Under the pieces are notes generated by a model. That model made no database searches and was not told the DNA's origin. It saw only the letters and a program-made list of their open reading frames with translations. A stretch of DNA of 64,000 nucleotides from CAWCKS01 sp963763485 (GTDB lineage: Bacteria; Pseudomonadota; Alphaproteobacteria; Rhizobiales; Xanthobacteraceae), in assembly GCA_963763485.1 (NCBI GenBank), contig CAVXOW010000005.1, positions 806,001 through 870,000 of the forward strand, given 5' to 3'. The translations under genes were made by a program, and so were the position numbers. This document shows, piece after piece, positions 25,905-33,418 of this stretch (its first letter is position 1; each line of letters begins with the position of its first letter).

Positions 25905-26117
25905 AAGACGACTGCGGTGAGCTGCCTCGACCAGATCGACTGCTGCTTTGACCTGCTCGTCCGTCGGCATGTAGATCCAGCGGCCATCTCGGCGTTGACG
26001 CCAGACCAGCCCAAACACGAAGGCGCCCTTGACCGAGCGGCGCGGCGCCACCGTGCGGTACAATTGCCAACCATCCGCCTCAGCGTGTGGGGATTCCTCG
26101 AGTTTCTCCTGCATCAT
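25881..26117 (-). CDS. Small hypothetical protein, 78 aa
   Basis: Starts MMQEKLEESPHAEADGWQLY behind a GGGGG-containing ribosome binding site. The core SVKGAFVFGLVWRQRRDGRW reads like a small beta-rich domain, followed by a helix TDEQVKAAVDLVEAA and a basic tail. It converges with the small membrane protein at 25710. No function is recognised. Confidence 0.45.
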   Translation of the reverse strand: MMQEKLEESPHAEADGWQLYRTVAPRRSVKGAFVFGLVWRQRRDGRWIYMPTDEQVKAAVDLVEAAHRSRLSRRLRRS

Positions 26118-26157
26118 ACCCCCGCAGCGTCAATGAAAAGCATGGCCCCGACGCGTC

Positions 26158-26352
26158 TTAACCTTCGCGCTCTTCGATTTTGATGTTTTCTATTTTCAGC
26201 TTCGCCGCGGCCTTTGCGATTTTCTCGTAACCAAGCGCTAGGTCGATCATTCGGTCGCGCACCATAGGGTCAAGAAGTGCGCGCGCCATTGAGCGACATT
26301 GCTCGGCGCGAGTAATCAAAAGGTCGCTGTTGGGAAAGCCGGTATTTGACAT
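26158..26352 (-). CDS. Conserved-type small helical protein, 64 aa
   Basis: Starts MSNTGFPNSDLLI with GGGGA ahead of the ATG. The pattern RAEQCRSMARALLDPMVRDR followed by MIDLALGYEKIAKAA is the two-helix arrangement (RAEECR...LADxYExLA) seen in many short orphan proteins of Bradyrhizobiaceae. The tail is charged (KIENIKIEEREG). The function is unknown. Confidence 0.65.
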   Translation of the reverse strand: MSNTGFPNSDLLITRAEQCRSMARALLDPMVRDRMIDLALGYEKIAKAAAKLKIENIKIEEREG

Positions 26353-26838
26353 GTTCGTCCCCTATCTCACCGCCCCGACGCTAAATAGTCTACTGTGGCG
26401 CCGCGCGGGTTCGGTCACTTGCTAGTGAGTGATGGTCAATTGAACAGCTCAGTTCTGCACACCGTGCACGCGGTCGGAGAATGTTTCTCGAGGGGCAACT
26501 CAGGGACCGACTTGTTATTCGCGGTGAGGCACGCATTCAATGAAAGTAAGAATGCAGTCCACTGCGGTTGGTCAAATCGCCCCATTGGTCCATCGAGGTG
26601 AAGCAAGCGGGATATGGGCTTGGGCGAAGTCGCGGCCGTTCGTTGGGGATGAAGCCGGCCGCGACTTCTGATCGCGCAATTGAAATCGTGGCTGCCTTGC
26701 ATTGAGGTCATGTTAGCCAACTCTGCGCGATCTGCATTGATCGGTAGCTGAAGCGAATAGCGCGCACAAATTGAGTCGTGACTTAACCTAACCGCTTAAG
26801 GTTATCGATCACGCGGAAGGGCCGCGCCAGAATGCATC
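26353..26838. other. Intergenic stretch without a supported gene
   Basis: About 485 bp of lower-GC sequence. Short frames on both strands lack ribosome binding sites and family features. A weak inverted repeat, TAACC...GGTTA, lies near 26780-26805. I see nothing else. Confidence 0.45.
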
Positions 26839-27170
26839 TTACGTGTTTGTCGCAGCGACCGCCGCGGCAATTCGGGCGAAGTCAACTCTTCTCTCGCGAT
26901 CTTTGTCCGCGCGCACCCGCTTCATCATTGCGGCAAGTGCGCTGGAGCGTAGTTCGTCACCTTCTGCGGTCAGCCGCTCATCGACGACATAACCCATGAG
27001 AGTGCGACCGATGACAATTGCAGGATCCTGTCCGCGAACAGTACCGCCAGCATGGTCGGGGTTCTCGCATGCAAACGGACGGGAAGCGCTTCTCGAATGC
27101 GTGCGGCGAGGCGGCGGCCGGCTTCGACGTCGGCATAGTTTCTCGGCGCGACGGGATCGCGAGGCCGTCT
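26839..27170 (-). pseudogene. Possible frameshifted gene relic
   Basis: On the minus strand one frame reads RNYADVEAGRRLAARIREAL and then loses coding character. A different frame reads FACENPDHAGGTVRGQDPAI, then VIGRTLMGYVVDERLTAEGD and a charged helical end to TAA at 26839. The two halves look like one gene with an indel near 27080. No ATG with a ribosome binding site is evident and the family is not recognised. Confidence 0.25.
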
Positions 27171-27261
27171 TAGTTGGCGGCCTCTTGCATTTTGCGAGCG
27201 CGACGCCGTTCGCGCCAAGTGGCAGATCTCCTGACGTCCGACGGCGGCGGGCCGTCCCCCG

Positions 27262-27645
27262 CTAGCGAGCTTTGGTTTGGCGCCAACGAGTTGTTGCGTG
27301 AGCCGCAAGGACGCCCAACAAACCGCCGCCGATCTTCTCGCAAGCATCCACAATGGTGCCATGCCGGTCAGGCGTCAGAGTCTGCAAAAATTCAAGGAGC
27401 ACCGTGCTGAAGATGATGATGCAGCAGAGGATGATGATCCGATTTGGCCAGGCGAAAGTGATCAGCGCACCCAGCAACGCAAAGACGATCAGGTGTTCAA
27501 TTGCCGCGAATTTGTGAACACTTGGATGGCCCAGCCATGGTGCCAATTTGGAATAAATAGCATAGGGCACCCCAACCGGGGCAACTGTCCCATAAGCGAC
27601 GGCTGCAGCGGTGATCCAGGCCGCAATGACGAAAGCTCGTTTCAT
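27262..27645 (-). CDS. VanZ-like small membrane protein
   Basis: A 127-residue protein from ATG 27645 (MKRAFVIAAW); GTG 27651 is an alternative. Four hydrophobic segments are visible. The VanZ-type features are FAAIEHLIVFALLGALITFA (HxxxFxxLG) and LEFLQTLTPDRHGTIVDACE (E-x2-Q-x4-R-x3-D). The family is named for the teicoplanin resistance protein; most members, including this one, have no proven role. The stop codon overlaps a 13-bp repeat of the tRNA-Met 3' end. Confidence 0.75.
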   Translation of the reverse strand: MKRAFVIAAWITAAAVAYGTVAPVGVPYAIYSKLAPWLGHPSVHKFAAIEHLIVFALLGALITFAWPNRIIILCCIIIFSTVLLEFLQTLTPDRHGTIVDACEKIGGGLLGVLAAHATTRWRQTKAR

Positions 27646-27661
27646 TTCCACTCGCTAAAGC

Positions 27662-27910
27662 CTAGCCGTCGCTCCCGAAGTCCAACAAGCACCGGGCGAC
27701 TCCTCTCCGGAGATCGTTATGGAATCCCGCCAGTACGATACCACAGCGCCCGATCGAAGCCCGCACCGAACCTGAACCCAGCTCCGCACCGCGGATTTGC
27801 CGAGCCAGCACGTACGCGATCGACCCCTCCCGATCATGCGGTCCCAGCTTGTGAGTGTACGTTTCGCCGCTCTCCGGCCGCCGCAGGCTCAGGCCCTCGG
27901 CGTTCGTCAT
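27662..27910 (-). CDS. Hypothetical small protein
   Basis: A frame of 82 residues from ATG 27910 (MTNAEGLSLRRPESGETYTH), or longer from 27997. The segment REGSIAYVLARQIRGAELGS looks helical and coding, and the remainder is basic. There is no clear ribosome binding site at either start. It lies 16 bp upstream of the VanZ-like gene on the same strand. The function is unknown. Confidence 0.35.
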   Translation of the reverse strand: MTNAEGLSLRRPESGETYTHKLGPHDREGSIAYVLARQIRGAELGSGSVRASIGRCGIVLAGFHNDLRRGVARCLLDFGSDG

Positions 27911-28059
27911 CTTCAGCACGCCATCAGTGACGCCGTAGCAGGCCGCGAAGACCTCACCGAGATCGTGATTGGCTCGACGCTTAGCAGCTGCGCGCAAGGT
28001 AAAATCGGGAAGGGGGGAGTATGCTGGTAACGGACCTCCGCTACCAAGTCCGCTGTATC

Positions 28060-28851
28060 TCAGTTGAAGCGGAATCCGGAGATCACCGTCTTCATCACGT
28101 GCTCGCTGTAAACCTTCTTGCCTGGCTCGTCCGCCGCGCCCGCCACCACCATCAAGGGCAGGAGATGCTCCGCTTCGGGATGGCTGAGACGAGCGCCGGG
28201 CGCGTTATCCCAGACCTTCAGCTTCTCAGCGCGGTCGACGGCTCCGCTCTCAACGGCGTCGGTGAGCCAGCCGTCAAAGCTTTCGGACAGCGGCGTGAAG
28301 CGCGGATCGCGATAGCCGCGCATGTTGTGGAAGCTCATGCCTGAGCCGACGATCAGCACGCCCTCTTGTCGCAACGGCGCGAGTGCGTGCCCCGCCGCAA
28401 GATGCTGGGCTGGATCGAGTCGGTAATCGAGCGACATCTCGACCACCGGAATCGACGCTTCGGGGAAGGCCACCTTAAGCGGCACGAACACGCCGTGATC
28501 GAGGCCGCGCTCGGCATCCGCGCCGGTCTTGAAACCTGCGTTTGTCAAAAGCGTTGACGCGGCTTGCGCCAGAGCCGGATCGCCCGGCGTGTCGTAGCGC
28601 AATTGATAGGTGTGAGGCGGAAAGCCGTAGTAGTCGAACAGCAGCGACGGTTTTGACGCGGTGGTGAACGCAAAACCTTCGGTCTCCCAATGGCCCGACA
28701 CGATCAGGATCGCCCTGGGCGGTTCCGGCAGCTGCGACGGAATCGAGCGCAGGAATGCGGCCATGCCGGTCCAGGTGCCGTTGGGATCATCCATGAAGAA
28801 GCAGGGACCGCCGCCGTGCGGAATGAAGTAGGTCGGTTGACGAAGAGGCAT
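28060..28851 (-). CDS. DODA-type extradiol aromatic ring-opening dioxygenase (YgiD-like)
   Basis: A 263-residue protein from ATG 28851, preceded by AGGAAAA. It is a LigB-superfamily member with metal-ligand candidates His12 (FIPHGGGP), His54 (VSGHWE) and a C-terminal SEHVMKTVISGF. Family-specific motifs are GLDHGVFVPLKVAFPEA and GVLIVGSGMSFHNMRGY. Bacterial relatives act as 4,5-DOPA or related catechol dioxygenases; the true substrate is unknown. The frame runs open upstream through a DoxX relic, but that part is not a domain of this enzyme. Confidence 0.87.
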   Translation of the reverse strand: MPLRQPTYFIPHGGGPCFFMDDPNGTWTGMAAFLRSIPSQLPEPPRAILIVSGHWETEGFAFTTASKPSLLFDYYGFPPHTYQLRYDTPGDPALAQAASTLLTNAGFKTGADAERGLDHGVFVPLKVAFPEASIPVVEMSLDYRLDPAQHLAAGHALAPLRQEGVLIVGSGMSFHNMRGYRDPRFTPLSESFDGWLTDAVESGAVDRAEKLKVWDNAPGARLSHPEAEHLLPLMVVAGAADEPGKKVYSEHVMKTVISGFRFN

Positions 28852-28905
28852 TCTGGCTTTTCCTATTTCAGACGCGCGCGAAGCGCGATCGGCGCTGCGG
28901 AACAG

Positions 28906-29145
28906 AGCCGTCGGCAGAACCGCGTGTGCGCCATCCCCGAGCATGGCTTGCGCGGTCAGTGCTACGGTCCAAGCCGCCGGATATTCCCAAGCGCCATGGG
29001 CATTGTCAAAGAAGAAGCGGTTATGGCCGCGTACGGTCGAGGATGATGCAGAGCAGAACGGAACAAGCGCGATCGCCCAAGGCGTGCGTAGATGCTCGAG
29101 GATCAGCGCCGCGCCACCGATCATCTCGGCGGCAATGGTGACTCG
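28906..29145 (-). pseudogene. Remnant of a DoxX-family membrane protein gene
   Basis: The minus strand encodes the C-terminal part of a DoxX protein (AAEMIGGAALILEHLRTPWA, HNRFFFDNAHGAWEYPAAWT, ALTAQAMLGDGAHAVLPT). No matching N-terminal segments or start codon exist upstream. The relic happens to be in frame with the dioxygenase gene. A 32-codon frame at 29163-29261 (MHGDKRADVIFKRMDYLAQL) precedes it and may be a separate small gene or debris. DoxX genes often neighbour DODA-type genes, so this is probably a decayed partner. Confidence 0.6.
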
Positions 29146-29389
29146 GAGTGTCGCGGCAGCGCCTAAGGGTAATGAGACCGGGAGCCAAACTCTTCGTTCC
29201 GGAGTTGGGCGAGGTAGTCCATCCGCTTGAATATCACATCGGCGCGTTTGTCGCCGTGCATCCAGAATAATGTCGACTACCAGACATAAAGAGAGTCTAC
29301 TGACAGCTATCACCGTGCCGCCTATGGCCTTTACCGGTGACCGAGAGACCCGGTGCGCTCCCGCCAGAACGGTTGTTCCGGGGATTCCG

Positions 29390-29554
29390 ATGGATAGAGA
29401 CATTGCGCAGCTTAACATCGCCCATTTCCGCAAGTTGCTCGCCAACGAGACTGACGAGGTGAAGCGCGCGACGCTGCATCGATTGTTGGCAGACGAAGAA
29501 GCGAAGCTAAAGACTGCGAATGACGGGGCGGAAACAAGAAAGTTAAAGAGCTAG
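29390..29554 (+). CDS. Small helical orphan protein, 54 aa
   Basis: Starts MDRDIAQLNIAHFRKLLANE and continues as a charged two-helix protein (TLHRLLADEEAKLKTAND). This is a common type of short Bradyrhizobium protein (HFRKLLAxExDExKRxxLxxLLAEEExKL). The frame is open upstream, but the extension is not protein-like. The function is unknown. Confidence 0.6.
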   Translation: MDRDIAQLNIAHFRKLLANETDEVKRATLHRLLADEEAKLKTANDGAETRKLKS

Positions 29555-29806
29555 GGCGACCTGTTGTCCCACCAGTGTCGCCAATGGGTCGGACGAACGT
29601 CAACAGGATCGTATCGATGGTTCCTGATTGAACTCGGGGGGCGCGGCGGCATGGAAAATGCCAGTGCGCGCGCACCGCTGTGATCGATTGCGGCAAGCTT
29701 CAGGTCGCTACCAGTTGGCGCGCTCCTGATCGCTATCCAAGCTCGGCCGTCTCGTAATGCTGCGCTCGATAGAGTGGAAGGCAATGGGCGATAACGCCGG
29801 TGGCCC

Positions 29807-31000
29807 TTACGCCTCGCGGATGTAGTTTCCTGCCTCGAAGACGACGGGTGCAGCGTTCGGATCGAAGCTGACACCGATCGGATCGCGCCCCGCTTTCATG
29901 GCGTCGAGTTGATCCTGCAGCATGCGGCGGATCATCACAATGCCGCGGTCGCTCTGCGCAAAATGCTCCTCCGAGTGCGCCGTGATCTCGCCCTGGCCGA
30001 CTTGCGCCTCGTAGTCGCCGGGATGGCGCTGGTGCTCCTGCTCGGTCATGTCCCACCAGAACTTGCCGCTGAAGGTGGAGCGCATGCGGCCGAGATCGCC
30101 CTTATGCCTGACGCGGCCGGCGACGTAGATGCGGAACGAGGTATCGTCGATCGGGAGCACCCAGCCAATCAACTCGACGCGCGCGAACTGCGCAACGCGC
30201 GGGTTCGGCACCACGCGCAGGGTCGGGATCGCGGCTTCGGTGACGCGATAGAACATCTTGCCGTCCTCGGTCTTGCGTGTCGAGCGCACCGTGACGCCGC
30301 GCGGCGACACCTCGAACGTGACCTGCGGCATCGCCGCCATCGCCATGGTGAACTGCGCGCCGCTGAACGAGGCGTGCAGCACCGGCACATGAAACGGGTC
30401 GACCACGTTCTCGTAATGCTGCAGCCAGTTGCATGGAATGATCGGCGGGCCGCCACCGCCGAGCGATGAGTCGTCGGCTTCGACGAACTCGCCGTCGTCC
30501 ATGACCTCGAGACATTCGTAGCGCGGCAGCAGCGGCTTCTTCTCCGGCGGCCCCATGTAGGCAAAGACCAGGCCGTAGCGCTCTTCGACCGGATACCAGG
30601 GCTGGCGGGCCTTGTCGCGGAACAAGCCGCCGTCCGGCTCGCACGGCTGCTCGAGCACGCGGCCCTGCGTATCGAACAGCCAGCCGTGATAGCAGCAGCG
30701 AATGCCGCGCTCCTCGACCTTGCCATAATAAAGCGTGGTGCCGCGGTGGCAGCAGCGCGCATGCACGAGGCCGGCCTTGCCCGTGCCATCGCGAAACAGG
30801 ATCAGGTCCTCGCCGAGCGCGCGGACCTTGCGCGGTGTGCCATCGGCATCCGAGGCGAGGCCGACCGGATGCCAGTAGCGCCGCAACAGCTCGCCCATCG
30901 GCGTGCCGCGGCCGACCGCGACGAGCTCGGATTTGATTTGTGGCGAGCGGAGCTCGTAGGCGGTGCCTTCATCCCGATGCGGCTTCTGCATCACGTTCAT
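29807..31000 (-). CDS. Rieske non-haem iron oxygenase, large (alpha) subunit
   Basis: A 397-residue aromatic ring-hydroxylating oxygenase. The Rieske cluster ligands are Cys83/His85 (CCHRG) and Cys102/His105 (CCYHGW). The mononuclear iron site includes His204 and His209 in NVVDPFHVPVLH, with the bridging Asp201. The layout resembles phthalate-dioxygenase-type (class IA) oxygenases that work with a separate flavin/ferredoxin reductase, which is not adjacent. AGGGAG precedes the ATG. It is divergent from a MarR regulator, with a palindromic operator between them. Confidence 0.9.
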   Translation of the reverse strand: MNVMQKPHRDEGTAYELRSPQIKSELVAVGRGTPMGELLRRYWHPVGLASDADGTPRKVRALGEDLILFRDGTGKAGLVHARCCHRGTTLYYGKVEERGIRCCYHGWLFDTQGRVLEQPCEPDGGLFRDKARQPWYPVEERYGLVFAYMGPPEKKPLLPRYECLEVMDDGEFVEADDSSLGGGGPPIIPCNWLQHYENVVDPFHVPVLHASFSGAQFTMAMAAMPQVTFEVSPRGVTVRSTRKTEDGKMFYRVTEAAIPTLRVVPNPRVAQFARVELIGWVLPIDDTSFRIYVAGRVRHKGDLGRMRSTFSGKFWWDMTEQEHQRHPGDYEAQVGQGEITAHSEEHFAQSDRGIVMIRRMLQDQLDAMKAGRDPIGVSFDPNAAPVVFEAGNYIREA

Positions 31001-31042
31001 CGCGCGCTCCCTGTTAGCTTGCTCGGTATTTCTCGACCGGCA

Positions 31043-31067
31043 TTATTGTTGATAATGTCAACAATAA
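31043..31067. promoter_or_regulatory. MarR-type palindromic operator between the Rieske gene and the regulator
   Basis: A perfect inverted repeat of 10-bp arms, TTATTGTTGA and TCAACAATAA, separated by TAATG. It is centred in the 117-bp divergent intergenic region, 43 bp from the oxygenase start and 51 bp from the marR start. The size and A/T-rich arms are typical of MarR operators. Confidence 0.8.
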
Positions 31068-31117
31068 GACCGCAGCGCAAGTTGCATCTCGGTGGCCGGA
31101 ACCGCTAGGTTCGGCCA

Positions 31118-31621
31118 ATGACGAAGGCCCGCCCGAAAGCCCGCAAGGCTGGAACTCCGCCGCAGGCGCCGTTTGTGCTGTCGCGCCGCGTCATGATGCT
31201 CGCCAATTTGCTGCGGCGCGCAGCCACGCTCCGCTATCGGCGGCTGCTCGACCTGAAGCCCGGCGAGTGGGGCATCGTAGGGCAGCTCGGTGAGCGCGCG
31301 CCGCGCAGCTTGATCGACCTGGCGGATGCAATGGGTCTCGACAAGGCGCAGATCAGTCGCGGCGTCTCGAACCTGGTCAGACAAGGTCTGGTGACGCGGA
31401 AGACCAACCCCGGCAACAGTCGCGAGGTGCTGATCGCGCTGACGCCGCGTGGCAGGACCGCCAACGCAATCATTCTCGAAGTGGGTGGACGCGCCAACGA
31501 GGCCTTGCTTGCCGATTTGTCGCCGCGCGAGCGGCGCGAACTCGCCTCGCTGCTCGACCTATTCACGCACAGGGCCCACAAGCTGCTTGGCGAGGAGCAG
31601 GCGCTTGGCCGGGGCGGATAA
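31118..31621 (+). CDS. MarR-family transcriptional regulator
   Basis: A 167-residue winged-helix protein. An N-terminal basic leader of 20 residues precedes the dimerisation helix. The DNA-binding core includes LIDLADAMGLDKAQISRGVS, with recognition helix KAQISRGVSNLVRQGLV and wing TNPGNSREVLIALTPRGR. It is probably a repressor of the divergent Rieske oxygenase gene and of itself through the operator at 31043-31067; aromatic ligands usually release such regulators. The acyl-CoA synthetase gene converges from the right. Confidence 0.88.
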   Translation: MTKARPKARKAGTPPQAPFVLSRRVMMLANLLRRAATLRYRRLLDLKPGEWGIVGQLGERAPRSLIDLADAMGLDKAQISRGVSNLVRQGLVTRKTNPGNSREVLIALTPRGRTANAIILEVGGRANEALLADLSPRERRELASLLDLFTHRAHKLLGEEQALGRGG

Positions 31622-31649
31622 GGGCGACGCGGACGTGTAAGTTGCTCTC

Positions 31650-33281
31650 TCAGCGCGGCTGCGCGGCTCCGAGTTGCGCGAGCGCATGATCGCGGGCGGA
31701 CTTGTAGTCGGCCTTGCCGTTCGGCGCCCGAAACATTTTTGTAACCGCGACCAGGCGCTTCGGGGTCTTGTAGCCGGCAAGATGCGCGCGCACGTGATCG
31801 CGCAGCGAGATTTCGTCGAACGCGATGCCGGACTTGAGCTCAACAATGCCGGTGACCGACTGGCCCCAGCGCTCGTCCGGCACGCCGACCACCAGCGCAT
31901 CCTCGATGTCGGGATGCCGCTTGAGCACTTCTTCGACTTCTTCTGGAAACACCTTTTCGCCGGCGGTGTTGATGCAGCCGCTGCCGCGGCCAATGAGAGT
32001 GATGGTGCCGTCGGCCTCCACCGTGCAGAAGTCGCCGGGGATCGAGTAGCGCACGCCGGCGACGGTCTTGAACACCGACTCAGTTTTCGCCGCGTCCTTG
32101 AAATAGCCTTCGGGCAAGGGGTCGCCGCGCGCGATCAGGCCGACGTCGCCGCTGCCCGCAGCGACCTCGCGCCCCTCTGGCGTGAACACTTTGACGTTGT
32201 CGCCAATCTGGAATTTTGCGGTTTCAATCACGCCGGCCGCGGTCATGATCGAAAGCCCAAAGCCAACTCCCTCAGACGAGCCGAACGAGTCCAGCAGCAC
32301 CACCTGCGGCATGTGTTTTAGCAACCCGCGCTTGACCTCGCTGCTCCACATCACGCCCGACGAGACGATGCTGGCGACGTAGGCGATGTCGTACTTCGCC
32401 AAAGTCTCATCGAGCGCGCGCAGCATCGGCTTGGCAAAGGCATCGCCGACGATGACAATCTGCTGCACCCGGTGCCGATCGACCGCAGACCACATCTCGA
32501 CCGCATCGAAGTGCGGATTCTCGAGCGTCGCCACGGTGCCGCCGGCGGCGAGCGCGGAAATAGCGGTGAGCAAACCGGTGCCATGCATCAAGGGGCAGGC
32601 GGGCATCGAGATGGTGCCGCGGCCGGCGGCTTTGACGATCTCGATGTGCTCGTCGAGATTTTCAGGCACGCGCTCGACCAGCGCCGGATTGAGCAGCGCT
32701 CGGCGCAAGGGATCATGGCGCCACATCACGCCCTTCGGCATGCCGGTGGTGCCGCCGGTGTAGATAAAGAAGAGGTCGTCGGGCGAACGTTCGATGTCGA
32801 GCGGCCGGCCGTCACCTTGCTCTGCGAGTGCCTCGTAGGATTCGGCGAATGCCGGCACCGCGGCGCCGCTGCCATCCTCGACGACGAGCCAGCGCCGCGC
32901 CAGCGGCAGTTGGTTCTTGATCTGCGCAACGATCGGTGAAAACTCGCGGCCGAAAATCACGGTCGCGGCGTCGGCGTTCTCGAGGATGTAGCGAACTTCG
33001 TCGGCGACGTAGCGATAGTTCACGTTGACGTGGACCTGGCGGGCTTTGAAACCGGCAACGAGGCCTTCCATGTAAGCGGGATGATTACGCGTGTAGAAGG
33101 CGATCTTGTCGTCGGGCTTGGCGCCGCGGGCGATGAGCGCACGCGCGAGATTGTTGGTGCGGCGGTCGAAATCACGCCAGTTGATTGATCTGTCGCCATG
33201 GATCAGCGCGGGTTGCTCGGGGTCGACGATGCGGGCGACCGCGTCGAACATGTCGCCGTAATTCCAGCCGCGAAACCTCAC
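31650..33281 (-). CDS. Acyl-CoA synthetase (AMP-forming), FadD/FadD3-like
   Basis: A 543-residue ANL-superfamily enzyme starting at GTG 33281 with AGGGAG upstream; the open frame beyond it is Arg-rich and rejected. The AMP-binding P-loop is YTGGTTGMPKG. Further core motifs are SFGSSEGVG and the hinge-region GRGSGCINTAGEKVFPEEVE. C-terminal PNGKADYK carries the catalytic Lys. It would activate a carboxylic acid, perhaps a product of the neighbouring oxygenases. It is divergent from the luciferase-like monooxygenase gene. Confidence 0.88.
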   Translation of the reverse strand: MRFRGWNYGDMFDAVARIVDPEQPALIHGDRSINWRDFDRRTNNLARALIARGAKPDDKIAFYTRNHPAYMEGLVAGFKARQVHVNVNYRYVADEVRYILENADAATVIFGREFSPIVAQIKNQLPLARRWLVVEDGSGAAVPAFAESYEALAEQGDGRPLDIERSPDDLFFIYTGGTTGMPKGVMWRHDPLRRALLNPALVERVPENLDEHIEIVKAAGRGTISMPACPLMHGTGLLTAISALAAGGTVATLENPHFDAVEMWSAVDRHRVQQIVIVGDAFAKPMLRALDETLAKYDIAYVASIVSSGVMWSSEVKRGLLKHMPQVVLLDSFGSSEGVGFGLSIMTAAGVIETAKFQIGDNVKVFTPEGREVAAGSGDVGLIARGDPLPEGYFKDAAKTESVFKTVAGVRYSIPGDFCTVEADGTITLIGRGSGCINTAGEKVFPEEVEEVLKRHPDIEDALVVGVPDERWGQSVTGIVELKSGIAFDEISLRDHVRAHLAGYKTPKRLVAVTKMFRAPNGKADYKSARDHALAQLGAAQPR

Positions 33282-33418
33282 CGGCGTCTCCCTGTTATTG
33301 TTTGTCGCGGCTTGTGCGCCGCTTTGGGGCGATCGATGGGCTTGCCGATCGGTATGGCGAAACGTAGCATTCGATCTCGCGACCTTCAACGCGACACAAC
33401 AAAGAGAGAGGCGCGACC

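Noticed and set aside
28060..29445. 461-residue fusion of DoxX and DODA-type dioxygenase
   Set aside because: The DoxX part lacks an N-terminus and start, and the dioxygenase has its own ribosome binding site and family-typical start at 28851.
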